Assembly: GCF_004138205.1 (NCBI RefSeq)
Contig: NZ_RXNQ01000003.1
Location: 62,001 to 126,000 of the forward strand
Origin: Pedobacter sp. SYP-B3415
Lineage (GTDB): Bacteria; Bacteroidota; Bacteroidia; Sphingobacteriales; Sphingobacteriaceae
DNA length: 64,000 nt
Reading direction: 5' to 3'
The notes below the pieces were generated by a model, which was given only the letters and a program-made list of their open reading frames with translations, made no database searches and had not been told where the DNA came from. This document shows, piece by piece, positions 1 through 7,647 of the stretch. Both the position numbers and the translations under genes were made by a program. How positions within the stretch are numbered: the stretch's first letter is position 1; each line of letters starts with the position of its first letter.

Positions 1-53
1 ATTTTTATATGCCGCGCCGTATCAGTTTTTTGTTGCTGCGTATCAATCTGCGC

Positions 54-596
54 TTAAGTCTGCGCAGGATGCTTCACATCGTACCATAGCTGCGTCAGGC
101 CAGAGGGAAAACTGATGCTCTGCTTAAACTCGAGCTCCTGCTCGGGCAATCCGTCTTTAAATAATCTGATTCCCGAACCGAGCAGATGCGGAATAACAGA
201 CACGATCACCCTGTCGATGAGTTTTTCGCGAAGCAAAGCCGCGACAATTTCGGCTCCACCATCGCAATAGATGTCTTTGCCTTCCTGTGTTTGCAATTCG
301 CGAACCAGCGCCACCGGATCAGGATGGTATACCGCATGGCCGTCACTTCCGGTCCTGGAAGCTGAGATTACGTAAAGCTTTTTATCAGCATGCATCATTT
401 CAGGGGAATTGAAGCTCAACACCTTATCAAATGTACGGCGACCCCAGATAACTGTATCGACGCCTGCATTGAAGGCGGCGTAACCATAATCTTCGCCAGC
501 CCTTTCGACGATGTTTAAAAACTCGATATTGTCATCGTTTTTTGCAATGTAGCCATCAAGGCTCATCGCGATGTAAAGCATAACTTTTCGGCTCAT
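54..596 (-). CDS. Dihydrofolate reductase-like protein (RibD C-terminal family)
   Basis: About 180 aa from the ATG at 596; the longer frame to 617 would need a TTG start. The N-terminus has the DHFR-type strand and SLDGYIA motif (about residues 12-18), followed by VIWGRRTF near residue 52 and the DGGAEIVAALL nucleotide-binding segment near 112. This matches the YwjB/YyaP-like group of RibD C-terminal proteins, which are probable NADPH-dependent reductases whose substrate is usually unknown. It is a single gene with no operon partner. It is not the housekeeping FolA, because the length and the SLDGYIA/DGG pattern fit the RibD-like group better. Confidence 0.85.
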   Translation of the reverse strand: MSRKVMLYIAMSLDGYIAKNDDNIEFLNIVERAGEDYGYAAFNAGVDTVIWGRRTFDKVLSFNSPEMMHADKKLYVISASRTGSDGHAVYHPDPVALVRELQTQEGKDIYCDGGAEIVAALLREKLIDRVIVSVIPHLLGSGIRLFKDGLPEQELEFKQSISFPSGLTQLWYDVKHPAQT

Positions 597-741
597 ATGT
601 GCGGGATCTTTTTTCAATGATAAAGTTAGAAAAATGGCGCCTGCGCCAGGAATCTGTTGAAAACTCTTTCAATCTCCGTACACGGATATAGGAATGATCG
701 GCAAATCAATCCTTACTGAGCCACACTGGAAGTTTGCAGGC

Positions 742-1653
742 TTACTTGTTCAGACCGGCAGGCGGATCTCGCCTGATGGCCGTCAGAATAACCCCGGTCA
801 CAACCAAAGCGGCCCCGGCGAGCTGCCAGGCACTGATGCGGTCATTAAGCAGTGTGATTGCCAGCAATACACCAATCACCGGATCAAGATTAAGGTAGTT
901 GCCAACTTTAGCTACAGGAAGACTCTCCAGCGCTTTGTTGTAGAGAAAATAACCAAGAGCGGAGCTGAAGACTCCCAGGTACAGCGTTCCAAACATAAAT
1001 GACGTAGAAAAATTGAGACGCGCCCCGTCTTGAGCCAGTTCAAAACAAGCAGGAACGAATAGTATCGCCGTGCCTATGAAACCACTCAGGCATGTCACCA
1101 TGAATGGATTCAGATGCTTCAGCATGCGTGAAAAGATCGTATACGCTGCCCAGCAAAAAACAGTTGCGAACATAAAAAGGTTGCCCGCCACGCTGTTTTG
1201 CCCATTTCCCGAGCCGGAGAGCAGTGCAACGAATATTACTCCTGTAAAGGACAGCCCAATGCCAGCAATCTGCTGGATGTTCAGGCGTTCTTTCAGGACC
1301 AGGGCGCCGAAAAGCGCAATAAACACAGGAATCGACCCCTGGATCATGGCCGCCGTAGCCGCCGACGAGCGCTGCATGCCGAGATTAAATATAACATAAT
1401 ACAGGCTAACGCCTGATAAGCCCATAAGCGACAGTAACAGCCACTCGCGGCGTGTTAGTTTGCGGATCTGGTAGGTTTTCAGCTTCAGCAAAAACACCGG
1501 TAGCATACATAAACAAGCTACGAGAAAGCGTAGGAAGGCAAAAGTTACTGGAGGTACGTCGTTGACGATCGTTTTGGTAACAACAAATGTGCTTCCCCAG
1601 ATTATGACCAGGAAAATCAGGCTTAACGTCCCTGTTACTTCGCTTTTCTTCAT
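742..1653 (-). CDS. EamA/DMT family transporter
   Basis: 303 aa inner-membrane protein with about ten hydrophobic segments arranged as two EamA repeats (roughly residues 8-145 and 155-292). The first helix carries the typical LIFLVIIWGSTFVVTK pattern, and the second repeat starts at LFMFATVFCWAAYTIFSR. Members export small metabolites such as amino acids or drugs; the substrate cannot be read here. It is monocistronic, with ATG at 1653. Confidence 0.92.
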   Translation of the reverse strand: MKKSEVTGTLSLIFLVIIWGSTFVVTKTIVNDVPPVTFAFLRFLVACLCMLPVFLLKLKTYQIRKLTRREWLLLSLMGLSGVSLYYVIFNLGMQRSSAATAAMIQGSIPVFIALFGALVLKERLNIQQIAGIGLSFTGVIFVALLSGSGNGQNSVAGNLFMFATVFCWAAYTIFSRMLKHLNPFMVTCLSGFIGTAILFVPACFELAQDGARLNFSTSFMFGTLYLGVFSSALGYFLYNKALESLPVAKVGNYLNLDPVIGVLLAITLLNDRISAWQLAGAALVVTGVILTAIRRDPPAGLNK

Positions 1654-2046
1654 AGGTTTCAGCGCGCCCTGCTAACCGCCGTTCGCGCTGCAAGATAAGA
1701 TTTAGGCCGAACTTCAGCGGAGTGTACCGGGATATCGTAACAGGAGACACCCGGTTCATGATCAGTTCTGAAGGGGGACCAGACACCTGACGTTTTACTC
1801 GTCAAAATAAATGATGAAGAGCAAAACAAGACAAACCGCGGCTATCCGGGCAGGCGCATAATGAATCACCCGACGCAGATATCCACATGATATCCGTTCT
1901 GATGCATAAAAAATAACCTGCTGCTGCTCAGCAGACAACTTAATTTTTTGCAGGAAATAAAACAATGTCTTATCGGGCGGTGTTGATAATTTGTGACTGG
2001 CAAACCTCCCGGATATTGTCAGTTTTAAAATGCAATCCTGGCAAAC
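1654..2046. other. Gene-free stretch between divergent genes
   Basis: This stretch separates the minus-strand EamA gene from the plus-strand gene at 2047. Reading frames across it are shadows without a recognisable protein. A weak TAATTTG-like -10 element lies near 1986-1993, and no convincing -33 partner is visible. No repeat, RNA or further gene was recognised. Confidence 0.5.
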
Positions 2047-2412
2047 ATGAAACCCGCATTTGACTATCTTTATTCGCTAAAAGGAAATTCTATCTGCATT
2101 GTGGAAATCAGGAAGAACGGTCTTCCGGCTGCCACTCCGCACGATGACGTATACCAATGGTTGCTGATAGAAACAGACAGCCTGCAGATACACCCCCTCA
2201 ACTTTCGTTCAATGGACAGTTCCGGTCAGGTACAGGAGCGGTTTTTTGACCAGGGTTACCTGAAGTTTAATGAGCTGGGCGGAACTTTTATCGAAAAGTT
2301 TAACGTTGGCCAGCATCAGCTTGATTGTATCAGGAAAGAACAGCTGCCTGAAGACGTTACCCATTGCGTATCCTTCTACCTTAGTCACAAACAACTTGGC
2401 ATCCCGGCGTAG
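2047..2412 (+). CDS. Hypothetical protein
   Basis: 121 aa, soluble, with no signal peptide or membrane segment. The start MKPAFDYLYSLKGN at 2047 is the only upstream ATG. Mixed alpha/beta composition suggests a small folded domain, but no family was recognised. It stands alone between the EamA gene and the SnoaL-like gene. It is called as real because of its normal codon use and clear spacing on both sides; its function is unknown. Confidence 0.6.
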   Translation: MKPAFDYLYSLKGNSICIVEIRKNGLPAATPHDDVYQWLLIETDSLQIHPLNFRSMDSSGQVQERFFDQGYLKFNELGGTFIEKFNVGQHQLDCIRKEQLPEDVTHCVSFYLSHKQLGIPA

Positions 2413-2522
2413 GCGAAAAGGTCCGGCAGGTCAGATCGTATTTGTAAAAATTGTATCGACACTTCGTGTTTCACTTATGTAAATCCGTTTAATTTCGGGA
2501 CGTTTGCACCCAAACAACACGA

Positions 2523-2999
2523 ATGGCAAGTGGATATCTAATCAGCGGTCAGGAACAGGCATCGGCGCTTCCTTCGCCGCTTCGCGCAATTTCAGAGTTT
2601 TATGCGGGCTTTAATACAGGCAACATTGACGCCATTGCAGAAAACTGGATGCAGGTGAATGAAGCCATCATTGTTAGTCCCGTCGGCCGCATCTTATCTG
2701 GCTGGGAAAATATCCGGGCGGCCTACGAATGGCTCTTCAGCCGCCAGGCGAACATCAAAGCCGAATTTTCTGACTATTCTTTGCTGGTAGATGAAGATCT
2801 GTTTTACGCTGTCGGCACTGAAAGGCTTAATATTTCTAACGGAGAAGACTCGCTGGTTACAAGCGCAACTATCACCCGCATGTACAAACGACGCCATGAT
2901 CATTGGAAACAGATCCACCTGCATAGTTCGATTCCAAAAGCTGAAGAATTACAGGCCTTTCAGTCTGCCATGATCAGACTCGGTTCCAGGACACTATAG
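2523..2999 (+). CDS. SnoaL/NTF2-like domain protein
   Basis: 158 aa. Residues about 22-135 read as a SnoaL-like (NTF2-fold) domain: a helical FYAGFNTGNIDAIAENW opening, IIVSPVGRILSGWENIRAAY in the middle, then strands with ATITRMYKRRHDHWKQIHLHSS. Such proteins are ketosteroid-isomerase-fold enzymes or ligand binders, often with unknown substrate. The 3' end overlaps the convergent AraC gene by 6 bases. Confidence 0.8.
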   Translation: MASGYLISGQEQASALPSPLRAISEFYAGFNTGNIDAIAENWMQVNEAIIVSPVGRILSGWENIRAAYEWLFSRQANIKAEFSDYSLLVDEDLFYAVGTERLNISNGEDSLVTSATITRMYKRRHDHWKQIHLHSSIPKAEELQAFQSAMIRLGSRTL

Positions 3000-3797
3000 C
3001 CTGCCCGGCGCACGCTTTGTCAGCTTCCGGGCTTCTTTGGCAAAATGTGAGAAATCTGTATAACCAAACTGGTCAAACAGCTGTTTACTGCCCGCGGCAC
3101 GATAGGCTTCGAGCGCCGTCCTGAAACGCATCAGCCTGAAGCATTGCGCCGGACTCATTCCGAGCATATCTTTGAAATACCGGGTCAACGTTACCGGAGA
3201 AGTTGAAACAGAGGCTGCAATACCGGAAATTCTGCAATCGGGTTGGCGGCCGGCCACCATAAGTGCCTGGGTAACGGTCGACATTTTATGATTTTTTATT
3301 ATCTGCGAAGCAAGTTTGCGCAACCAGTTGTCTGCAATGATGACCTGCTGTTCGACAGTTTCGGCTTCCTTCAGACGCTGTACCAGGTTATCCGCCAGGT
3401 AGGCTTCTGCAAAAAGGTTGTTGCCAAGCAGTTCACCGGCGGCGATATCAAAAAGTAAGGGCATGATGCCGGGTTTAAATTTCACGGAAAATTCGCGCGA
3501 ACCCGGCGGATATGAGCAGCTCACGGCAGTACGCAGTATCCCCAAAAACATCGGATCTCTGAAGATTACGGTTTGTTCGTTTTCATGGTCATATACCGAC
3601 TTGTCATATGTAGTTAGTGGTATTGCACAGAGGTTATGCAGGGAAGGTAAGCCGATCAGACAAAACGGATGAGCAGCGTCCGGAGGCACTTCTATAGAAA
3701 TATAATATTCCACCAGATCGGAAAGATCAGGATCCGGTCCCGCCAACCTGACACAGGTTCCGGGTTCCGTCTCAAAAATTACCGTCGCGTTAACCAC
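2994..3797 (-). CDS. AraC family transcriptional regulator
   Basis: 267 aa with a GTG start at 3797. That start overlaps the stop of the upstream aaRS-like gene by 8 bases (GTGGTTAA), suggesting translational coupling. The N-terminal two thirds form a DUF6597-like sensing domain. The C-terminal HTH_18 domain spans about residues 165-262, with ISGIAASVSTSPVTLTRYFKD and the second-helix region FGYTDFSHFAKEARK. It probably controls its own operon or a nearby target; no effector is evident. Confidence 0.85.
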   Translation of the reverse strand: MVNATVIFETEPGTCVRLAGPDPDLSDLVEYYISIEVPPDAAHPFCLIGLPSLHNLCAIPLTTYDKSVYDHENEQTVIFRDPMFLGILRTAVSCSYPPGSREFSVKFKPGIMPLLFDIAAGELLGNNLFAEAYLADNLVQRLKEAETVEQQVIIADNWLRKLASQIIKNHKMSTVTQALMVAGRQPDCRISGIAASVSTSPVTLTRYFKDMLGMSPAQCFRLMRFRTALEAYRAAGSKQLFDQFGYTDFSHFAKEARKLTKRAPGRL

Positions 3798-4728
3798 TAT
3801 TGTTTTTCAAATGCAGCAGGTACTCCAAGCCGAGTCCGCTGGTAAACATCCGCTGTTTTTTATTATTCAGCAGCTTGGCCGCCCAGTTCACACATCCCCC
3901 GTCCGCAACTTCGTACCAGGTATCGCCGAGACAGACATCAATCTTAACCTGCAACCTGTCATAATAATTCTGCTCGAGGTCAGAATCACGAATCTCGGCG
4001 CAAACGTGTGGTAAAAAGGCACGCAGCTCAGCCGCGCAACGCTCAGCCAGCACCTTGCTTCCGTCTCCGCCAAGCGGGATAAGCGCAAATCGAATGTTAC
4101 CGAAACCAAACACATCTGTTAATAACCGGCAATGTGCATCAAATTGCCTGACAAGGGCCGATGCTTCAAAGTTAAAATTTCCCGCATCTTTGCCCGCAGA
4201 AACAAGACAGGCAATGGAAAAGTGTGCACTATGGCCTTTAACGTCCGCTTTCGGGGTACGCAGCAAGCGGCTTACACTGGCATAATCACGGGTCCCCGCC
4301 TGCGCTGATTTCTGCAGGGCAGCATCATGCAGGGCGAGCGCATTTGTAGAGTCGGCCATGATTTCACAGTTTCGCAACGCAGACAAAACCTTATCCTGGT
4401 GAACGGGAGCAATGACAGAACAAGCGCCCAACTGTGCAGCCGGCGAAAGCTCAACCAGTTCGAAGCCGGCGTTCTGAGCAACGAGCAGCATCTTATATTC
4501 GAGTTCCCGTAGAGCAAGCACGGGCGTACGCGAGGGCTGTACCAGTCGGTTCGCGCGATACAACCCAAGTAACGCCGATGGCGACAATTTTTCTGCGCGT
4601 CGCCTGAAGATCTCCAGCAATAGCGTGTTGAGACCCGAGCCGCCTATGCAGGTAGAAAGCTGCTCCAATACCCCGGTTAACCGCAGCCTCTCTGCAATTT
4701 TCGCCGCTGCCGATGTATTATATTCCAT
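3790..4728 (-). CDS. Class II aminoacyl-tRNA synthetase-like protein (HisRS/HisZ-like catalytic fold)
   Basis: About 312 aa from MEYNTSAAAK at 4728, whose ATG is preceded by AAGAAAG and overlaps the end of the GNAT gene by 11 bases. The C-terminal part reads like a class II synthetase core: YYDRLQVKIDV, then VADGGCVNWAAKLL and the motif-3-like TSGLGLEYLLHL. Residues about 60-100 (YRANRLVQPSRTPVLALRE) resemble motif 2. No anticodon-binding domain is visible after motif 3 and the protein is shorter than HisRS, so tRNA charging is unlikely. It may be a paralog modifying another substrate. The family call is by motif only. An upstream ATG at 4779 exists but is less likely. Confidence 0.55.
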   Translation of the reverse strand: MEYNTSAAAKIAERLRLTGVLEQLSTCIGGSGLNTLLLEIFRRRAEKLSPSALLGLYRANRLVQPSRTPVLALRELEYKMLLVAQNAGFELVELSPAAQLGACSVIAPVHQDKVLSALRNCEIMADSTNALALHDAALQKSAQAGTRDYASVSRLLRTPKADVKGHSAHFSIACLVSAGKDAGNFNFEASALVRQFDAHCRLLTDVFGFGNIRFALIPLGGDGSKVLAERCAAELRAFLPHVCAEIRDSDLEQNYYDRLQVKIDVCLGDTWYEVADGGCVNWAAKLLNNKKQRMFTSGLGLEYLLHLKNNSG

Positions 4729-5230
4729 AATCACTTTCTTTAACCCGGGCGTAGCAATGCTCATCGAGCAGAACACCACCTTTAAATATCGCGGCTTTTT
4801 TTATGCCTTCACACACAAAACTGTTCTTTTCCAGCACGCGCATGGAGGCCAGGTTTCCCGAAAACACGCCTGCAAATATGCGCTGTATGCCAGATTCGCT
4901 AAACGCGTGTTCAGTGAGCATGCGCACGGCCTCGGTTGCATATCCTTTGCCCCAGAATGGTTGGCCCAGCCAATAGCCTATTTCAGCACTTCTGCGGTAA
5001 ACATCTCCCTGGCGCAGCACGCTGCCCACGCCTGCCAGCACGTTGTTAACAAAAATCCCGAAGGTCTGTCCCTGTTGCCGGGGAACGATGTTGCGCAGAA
5101 AGAACTCCGCGTCTGCCAGATGATAAGGGCTGGGAAACACATCTTTCAGGTTGCGCGCAATGAGCGGGTTGTCAGCAAGGGCTTGCAAGGCCCTGGCATG
5201 GTTTGGCGAAAGGTCGTCAAGGTGTACCAT
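4718..5230 (-). CDS. GNAT family N-acetyltransferase (RimJ/RimL-like)
   Basis: 170 aa, Acetyltransf_3-type. The acetyl-CoA pyrophosphate loop is visible as FWGKGYATEAVRML (about residues 92-105), preceded by AEIGYWLG and followed by RIFAGVFSGNLASMRVLEKNSF. It is the first gene of a tightly packed minus-strand trio with the aaRS-like protein and the AraC regulator. It likely acetylates a protein N-terminus or small amine; the substrate is unknown. Confidence 0.88.
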   Translation of the reverse strand: MVHLDDLSPNHARALQALADNPLIARNLKDVFPSPYHLADAEFFLRNIVPRQQGQTFGIFVNNVLAGVGSVLRQGDVYRRSAEIGYWLGQPFWGKGYATEAVRMLTEHAFSESGIQRIFAGVFSGNLASMRVLEKNSFVCEGIKKAAIFKGGVLLDEHCYARVKESDYGI

Positions 5231-5298
5231 AAGTCAAAAATCGGTATAATTTGTAAGAGCAACGGTGTAAAAACCGATCAAAAGCAGCAGCATCAATA

Positions 5299-5345
5299 AA
5301 AAAAACCAACAATCTTAAAAGCTGCGAATTGTCGGTTTTTTCCTA
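5299..5345. terminator. Bidirectional hairpin with A/T flanks
   Basis: AAAAAACC-a-ACAAT at 5301-5313 pairs with ATTGT-c-GGTTTTTT at 5329-5342, giving a stem with one A/C mismatch and a T run on either strand. It lies upstream of the GNAT gene, with no plus-strand gene before it. It therefore does not obviously end any called gene. Confidence 0.45.
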
Positions 5346-5446
5346 GAATTAGCGGTTATGATCGCAGATTTTTGCCAACGAATTTAATCTCCGAACATTT
5401 ATCAAAGACATAGAATTTATCATCCCCTCCTAACCATCATCCCCTA

Positions 5447-5470
5447 AGCCCCGCTGTGCGGGGCTTTCTT
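5447..5470 (+). terminator. GC-rich hairpin with T-rich tail
   Basis: AGCCCCGC (5447-5454), loop TGT, GCGGGGCT (5458-5465), followed by TTCTTCCTT. This is a good rho-independent terminator shape in the plus direction. No plus-strand gene lies before it, so a short untranslated transcript starting between 5343 and 5446 is possible. Confidence 0.5.
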
Positions 5471-5577
5471 CCTTCAGCTGAGCATCCGGCAGCAGATACA
5501 GCACATGTACAACCATTCAGCACGACAATCGACAGGATGAACCGGCAAAGGGCGCCCGTTTCCTCCTGAGCAGCTTC

Positions 5578-6000
5578 ATGCAAAACCCGACCGATTGTAG
5601 TATTTTCGCTTATGGCAAACTATACCATTCCCCTGAAGTACCGCAGGATGGAAAACCTGCATATCGTGTTCTGGTTATTGAAGATATCGGCTGGTGCCTG
5701 ATCTGGAAGCCGCTTGGCATTATCATGATCTTTCCTACACTGATCATCTCCGTCATTATTGCATACCGCACCCGGCTTATCATGTCTGAGTTGTGCCATA
5801 ATCTGGCCATCACATTCTGGATAGCGGCCAACTCATACTGGATGCTCAGTGAATTCGCGGGCATAGATGAGCTACAGGTTTACCGTTGGATCACCTATAA
5901 ACATTTAGCGCTCATTCCGTTTCTGACCGGGTTGTTTTGCCTTCTGTATTATTATCTGCTCTGGAAACCATTTAACAAAAACGAAATCGAAACGATGTAA
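5578..6000 (+). CDS. Hypothetical membrane protein
   Basis: 140 aa with about three hydrophobic helices: residues 41-63 (KPLGIIMIFPTLIISVIIAY), 74-95 and 110-131 (ALIPFLTGLFCLLYYYLLW). The soluble N-terminal 35 residues contain two Cys/Tyr-rich turns. No family was recognised. It is convergent with SusD, and the two genes share a bidirectional hairpin immediately after its stop. Confidence 0.6.
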   Translation: MQNPTDCSIFAYGKLYHSPEVPQDGKPAYRVLVIEDIGWCLIWKPLGIIMIFPTLIISVIIAYRTRLIMSELCHNLAITFWIAANSYWMLSEFAGIDELQVYRWITYKHLALIPFLTGLFCLLYYYLLWKPFNKNEIETM

Positions 6001-6004
6001 AAAA

Positions 6005-6026
6005 ACCGGCCCCTTCCGGGACCGGT
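6005..6026 (-). terminator. Terminator of the inositol/SusCD operon
   Basis: ACCGGCCCC (6005-6013), loop TTCC, GGGACCGGT (6018-6026). On the minus strand the stem is followed by a run of seven T, right after the SusD stop at 6032. It may also serve the convergent gene ending at 6000, although the plus-strand tail is poorer in T. Confidence 0.75.
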
Positions 6027-6031
6027 CCTTG

Positions 6032-7645
6032 TTAATATCCGGGATTCTGAACGAGTTTCGGATTCAGCGATCGCTCGCTGTTCGGAACTGGATAAAGTCT
6101 TCTGAATGTTTCTTTATTGGTTTTGAAGCCCCAGCTGTCTTCGTATTTCCCAAAGCGGATCAGATCATTTCGGCGCCAGCCTTCCCAGGCTAATTCGCGT
6201 GCCCTTTCGTCAAGCAGCTCATCAAGCGTTATGGCCCCCACTGCGGGCGCACCGGCGCGTAACCGGATCTTATTTACAAGTATGGCCGGTGTCTGCAGTT
6301 CACCCTTCACAACCGTTGGTGCCGCTCCGCGCAGAATGGCCTCTGCTTTCATAAGCAGCACGTCGGCAAGCCTGAATACCGGAAAATCATTCCCCTGGTT
6401 TCGGGTGTCGGGATTTGTAGCCGGGTCGGGATAAAATTTAATCGACCGCACGCCCCTGGCTTTGCCAATCTCGTCATTTCCGACATCCATTGTATTTTCT
6501 TTCACTAGCGGCATTTCGGGCGTAAACTCCAGGTGATAGTTAATCTTAGCCGCACCATCTGCACCTGTATAAGCGTTGTCCATTCCTTTTTTTGTTGTCG
6601 CTATAAGGATTGGGCTGCCATCATTTTCATATTGTTTACCCGCCAGCAGGGTCTTGTTTCGCTGATCGCCAGTCAGATTGAACTTCAGGTAAAAGTCCCT
6701 GGTTGTACTCATGGCAATACTTGGCCGGAATGGCAGGTTATATTTCTTTTGCAGTCCCGTGTGCAGGCCGTACCGGGAAAATTGATTTCCGGTAGCAACG
6801 TTTGCATCATATGGCACAGCGAAAATCGTCTCTTTGGTCAGCGGCCCGTTTGTCGGCGCAAATACACTCATGTAATCTGCATCAAGCGAATAGATAGTGG
6901 ATGCATCATTCAGGATAAAGTCTGCCATAGCCACTGCGTCAGCATAACGTGACTGGCCCGTGTAGACATCAGCATTGAGGTAAAGCTTTGCAAGCAATGC
7001 ATAGGCCAGCCATTTTGTTGGCCGACCGTAAGTCTTTTGACCGGCAACAGCACTCAGATCTGGCAATGCGGCCTTAAGTTCTGACTCGACGAAGGCAAAC
7101 ACGTCCTTACGCGCAGCTGTTGACGGTGGCTCGGCGATTACGGCATCCTTGATAATTGGTACATTCCCGTACAGATCCATCATAAAAAAATAAAACAGGG
7201 CACGCATGGTACGCATTTCTGCCAGTGAGGTGGTTCTGGCCGCAGAGGCCGGCGCCGCTTCGAAAAGACTCAGGATCCGGTTGGCTGAGTTGATTCCGCC
7301 GAAGCCCCACTCCCAAATCGACTTTGCGTACGGATGATCGGCCGTCCAGGTATGGTAATGCATAAAGCGGTATTGCCCACCATCGTCGTAATTACCGTCA
7401 CGAGCAGGAATGATGGCTTCGTCGGTCGAAAGTTCCTGCAACCGCCAGTAATCTATAGCAAAATTGGAACGGAAACGCGTATAAACCGGACCTGTTGCTG
7501 CAATAAAAGATTCTTCATTGGTCGGAAAGTTTGAAGGTGTAAGCTCAGACTCTACATCTACATCCAGCTTGGTACAGGCTGCCAGCGAAAGGGTTAGCAA
7601 GGCCGGCACAAGATATTTCGATTTCATATCAGTCAGAATTTTCAT
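6032..7645 (-). CDS. SusD/RagB family nutrient-binding outer-membrane lipoprotein
   Basis: 537 aa. The lipobox SLAAC puts the lipidated Cys at about residue 24 from the 7645 start; an alternative ATG at 7627 leaves the signal intact. It is a helical TPR-type SusD protein. A SusD N-terminal domain covers about residues 25-220, and the C-terminal RagB/SusD part carries ERARELAWEGWRR near residue 470, a family signature. SusD lids the SusC channel and captures substrate at the cell surface. It lies 2 bases downstream of SusC. The association with myo-inositol oxygenase suggests inositol or an inositol-containing glycan or phosphate as ligand, which is an inference. Confidence 0.95.
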   Translation of the reverse strand: MKILTDMKSKYLVPALLTLSLAACTKLDVDVESELTPSNFPTNEESFIAATGPVYTRFRSNFAIDYWRLQELSTDEAIIPARDGNYDDGGQYRFMHYHTWTADHPYAKSIWEWGFGGINSANRILSLFEAAPASAARTTSLAEMRTMRALFYFFMMDLYGNVPIIKDAVIAEPPSTAARKDVFAFVESELKAALPDLSAVAGQKTYGRPTKWLAYALLAKLYLNADVYTGQSRYADAVAMADFILNDASTIYSLDADYMSVFAPTNGPLTKETIFAVPYDANVATGNQFSRYGLHTGLQKKYNLPFRPSIAMSTTRDFYLKFNLTGDQRNKTLLAGKQYENDGSPILIATTKKGMDNAYTGADGAAKINYHLEFTPEMPLVKENTMDVGNDEIGKARGVRSIKFYPDPATNPDTRNQGNDFPVFRLADVLLMKAEAILRGAAPTVVKGELQTPAILVNKIRLRAGAPAVGAITLDELLDERARELAWEGWRRNDLIRFGKYEDSWGFKTNKETFRRLYPVPNSERSLNPKLVQNPGY

Positions 7646-7647
7646 GA

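Noticed and set aside
694-1002. 102-aa plus-strand open frame opposite the EamA gene
   Set aside because: It is the shadow of the EamA coding sequence, with no recognisable domain. Many other long frames opposite SusC, RND and kinase genes are rejected for the same reason.
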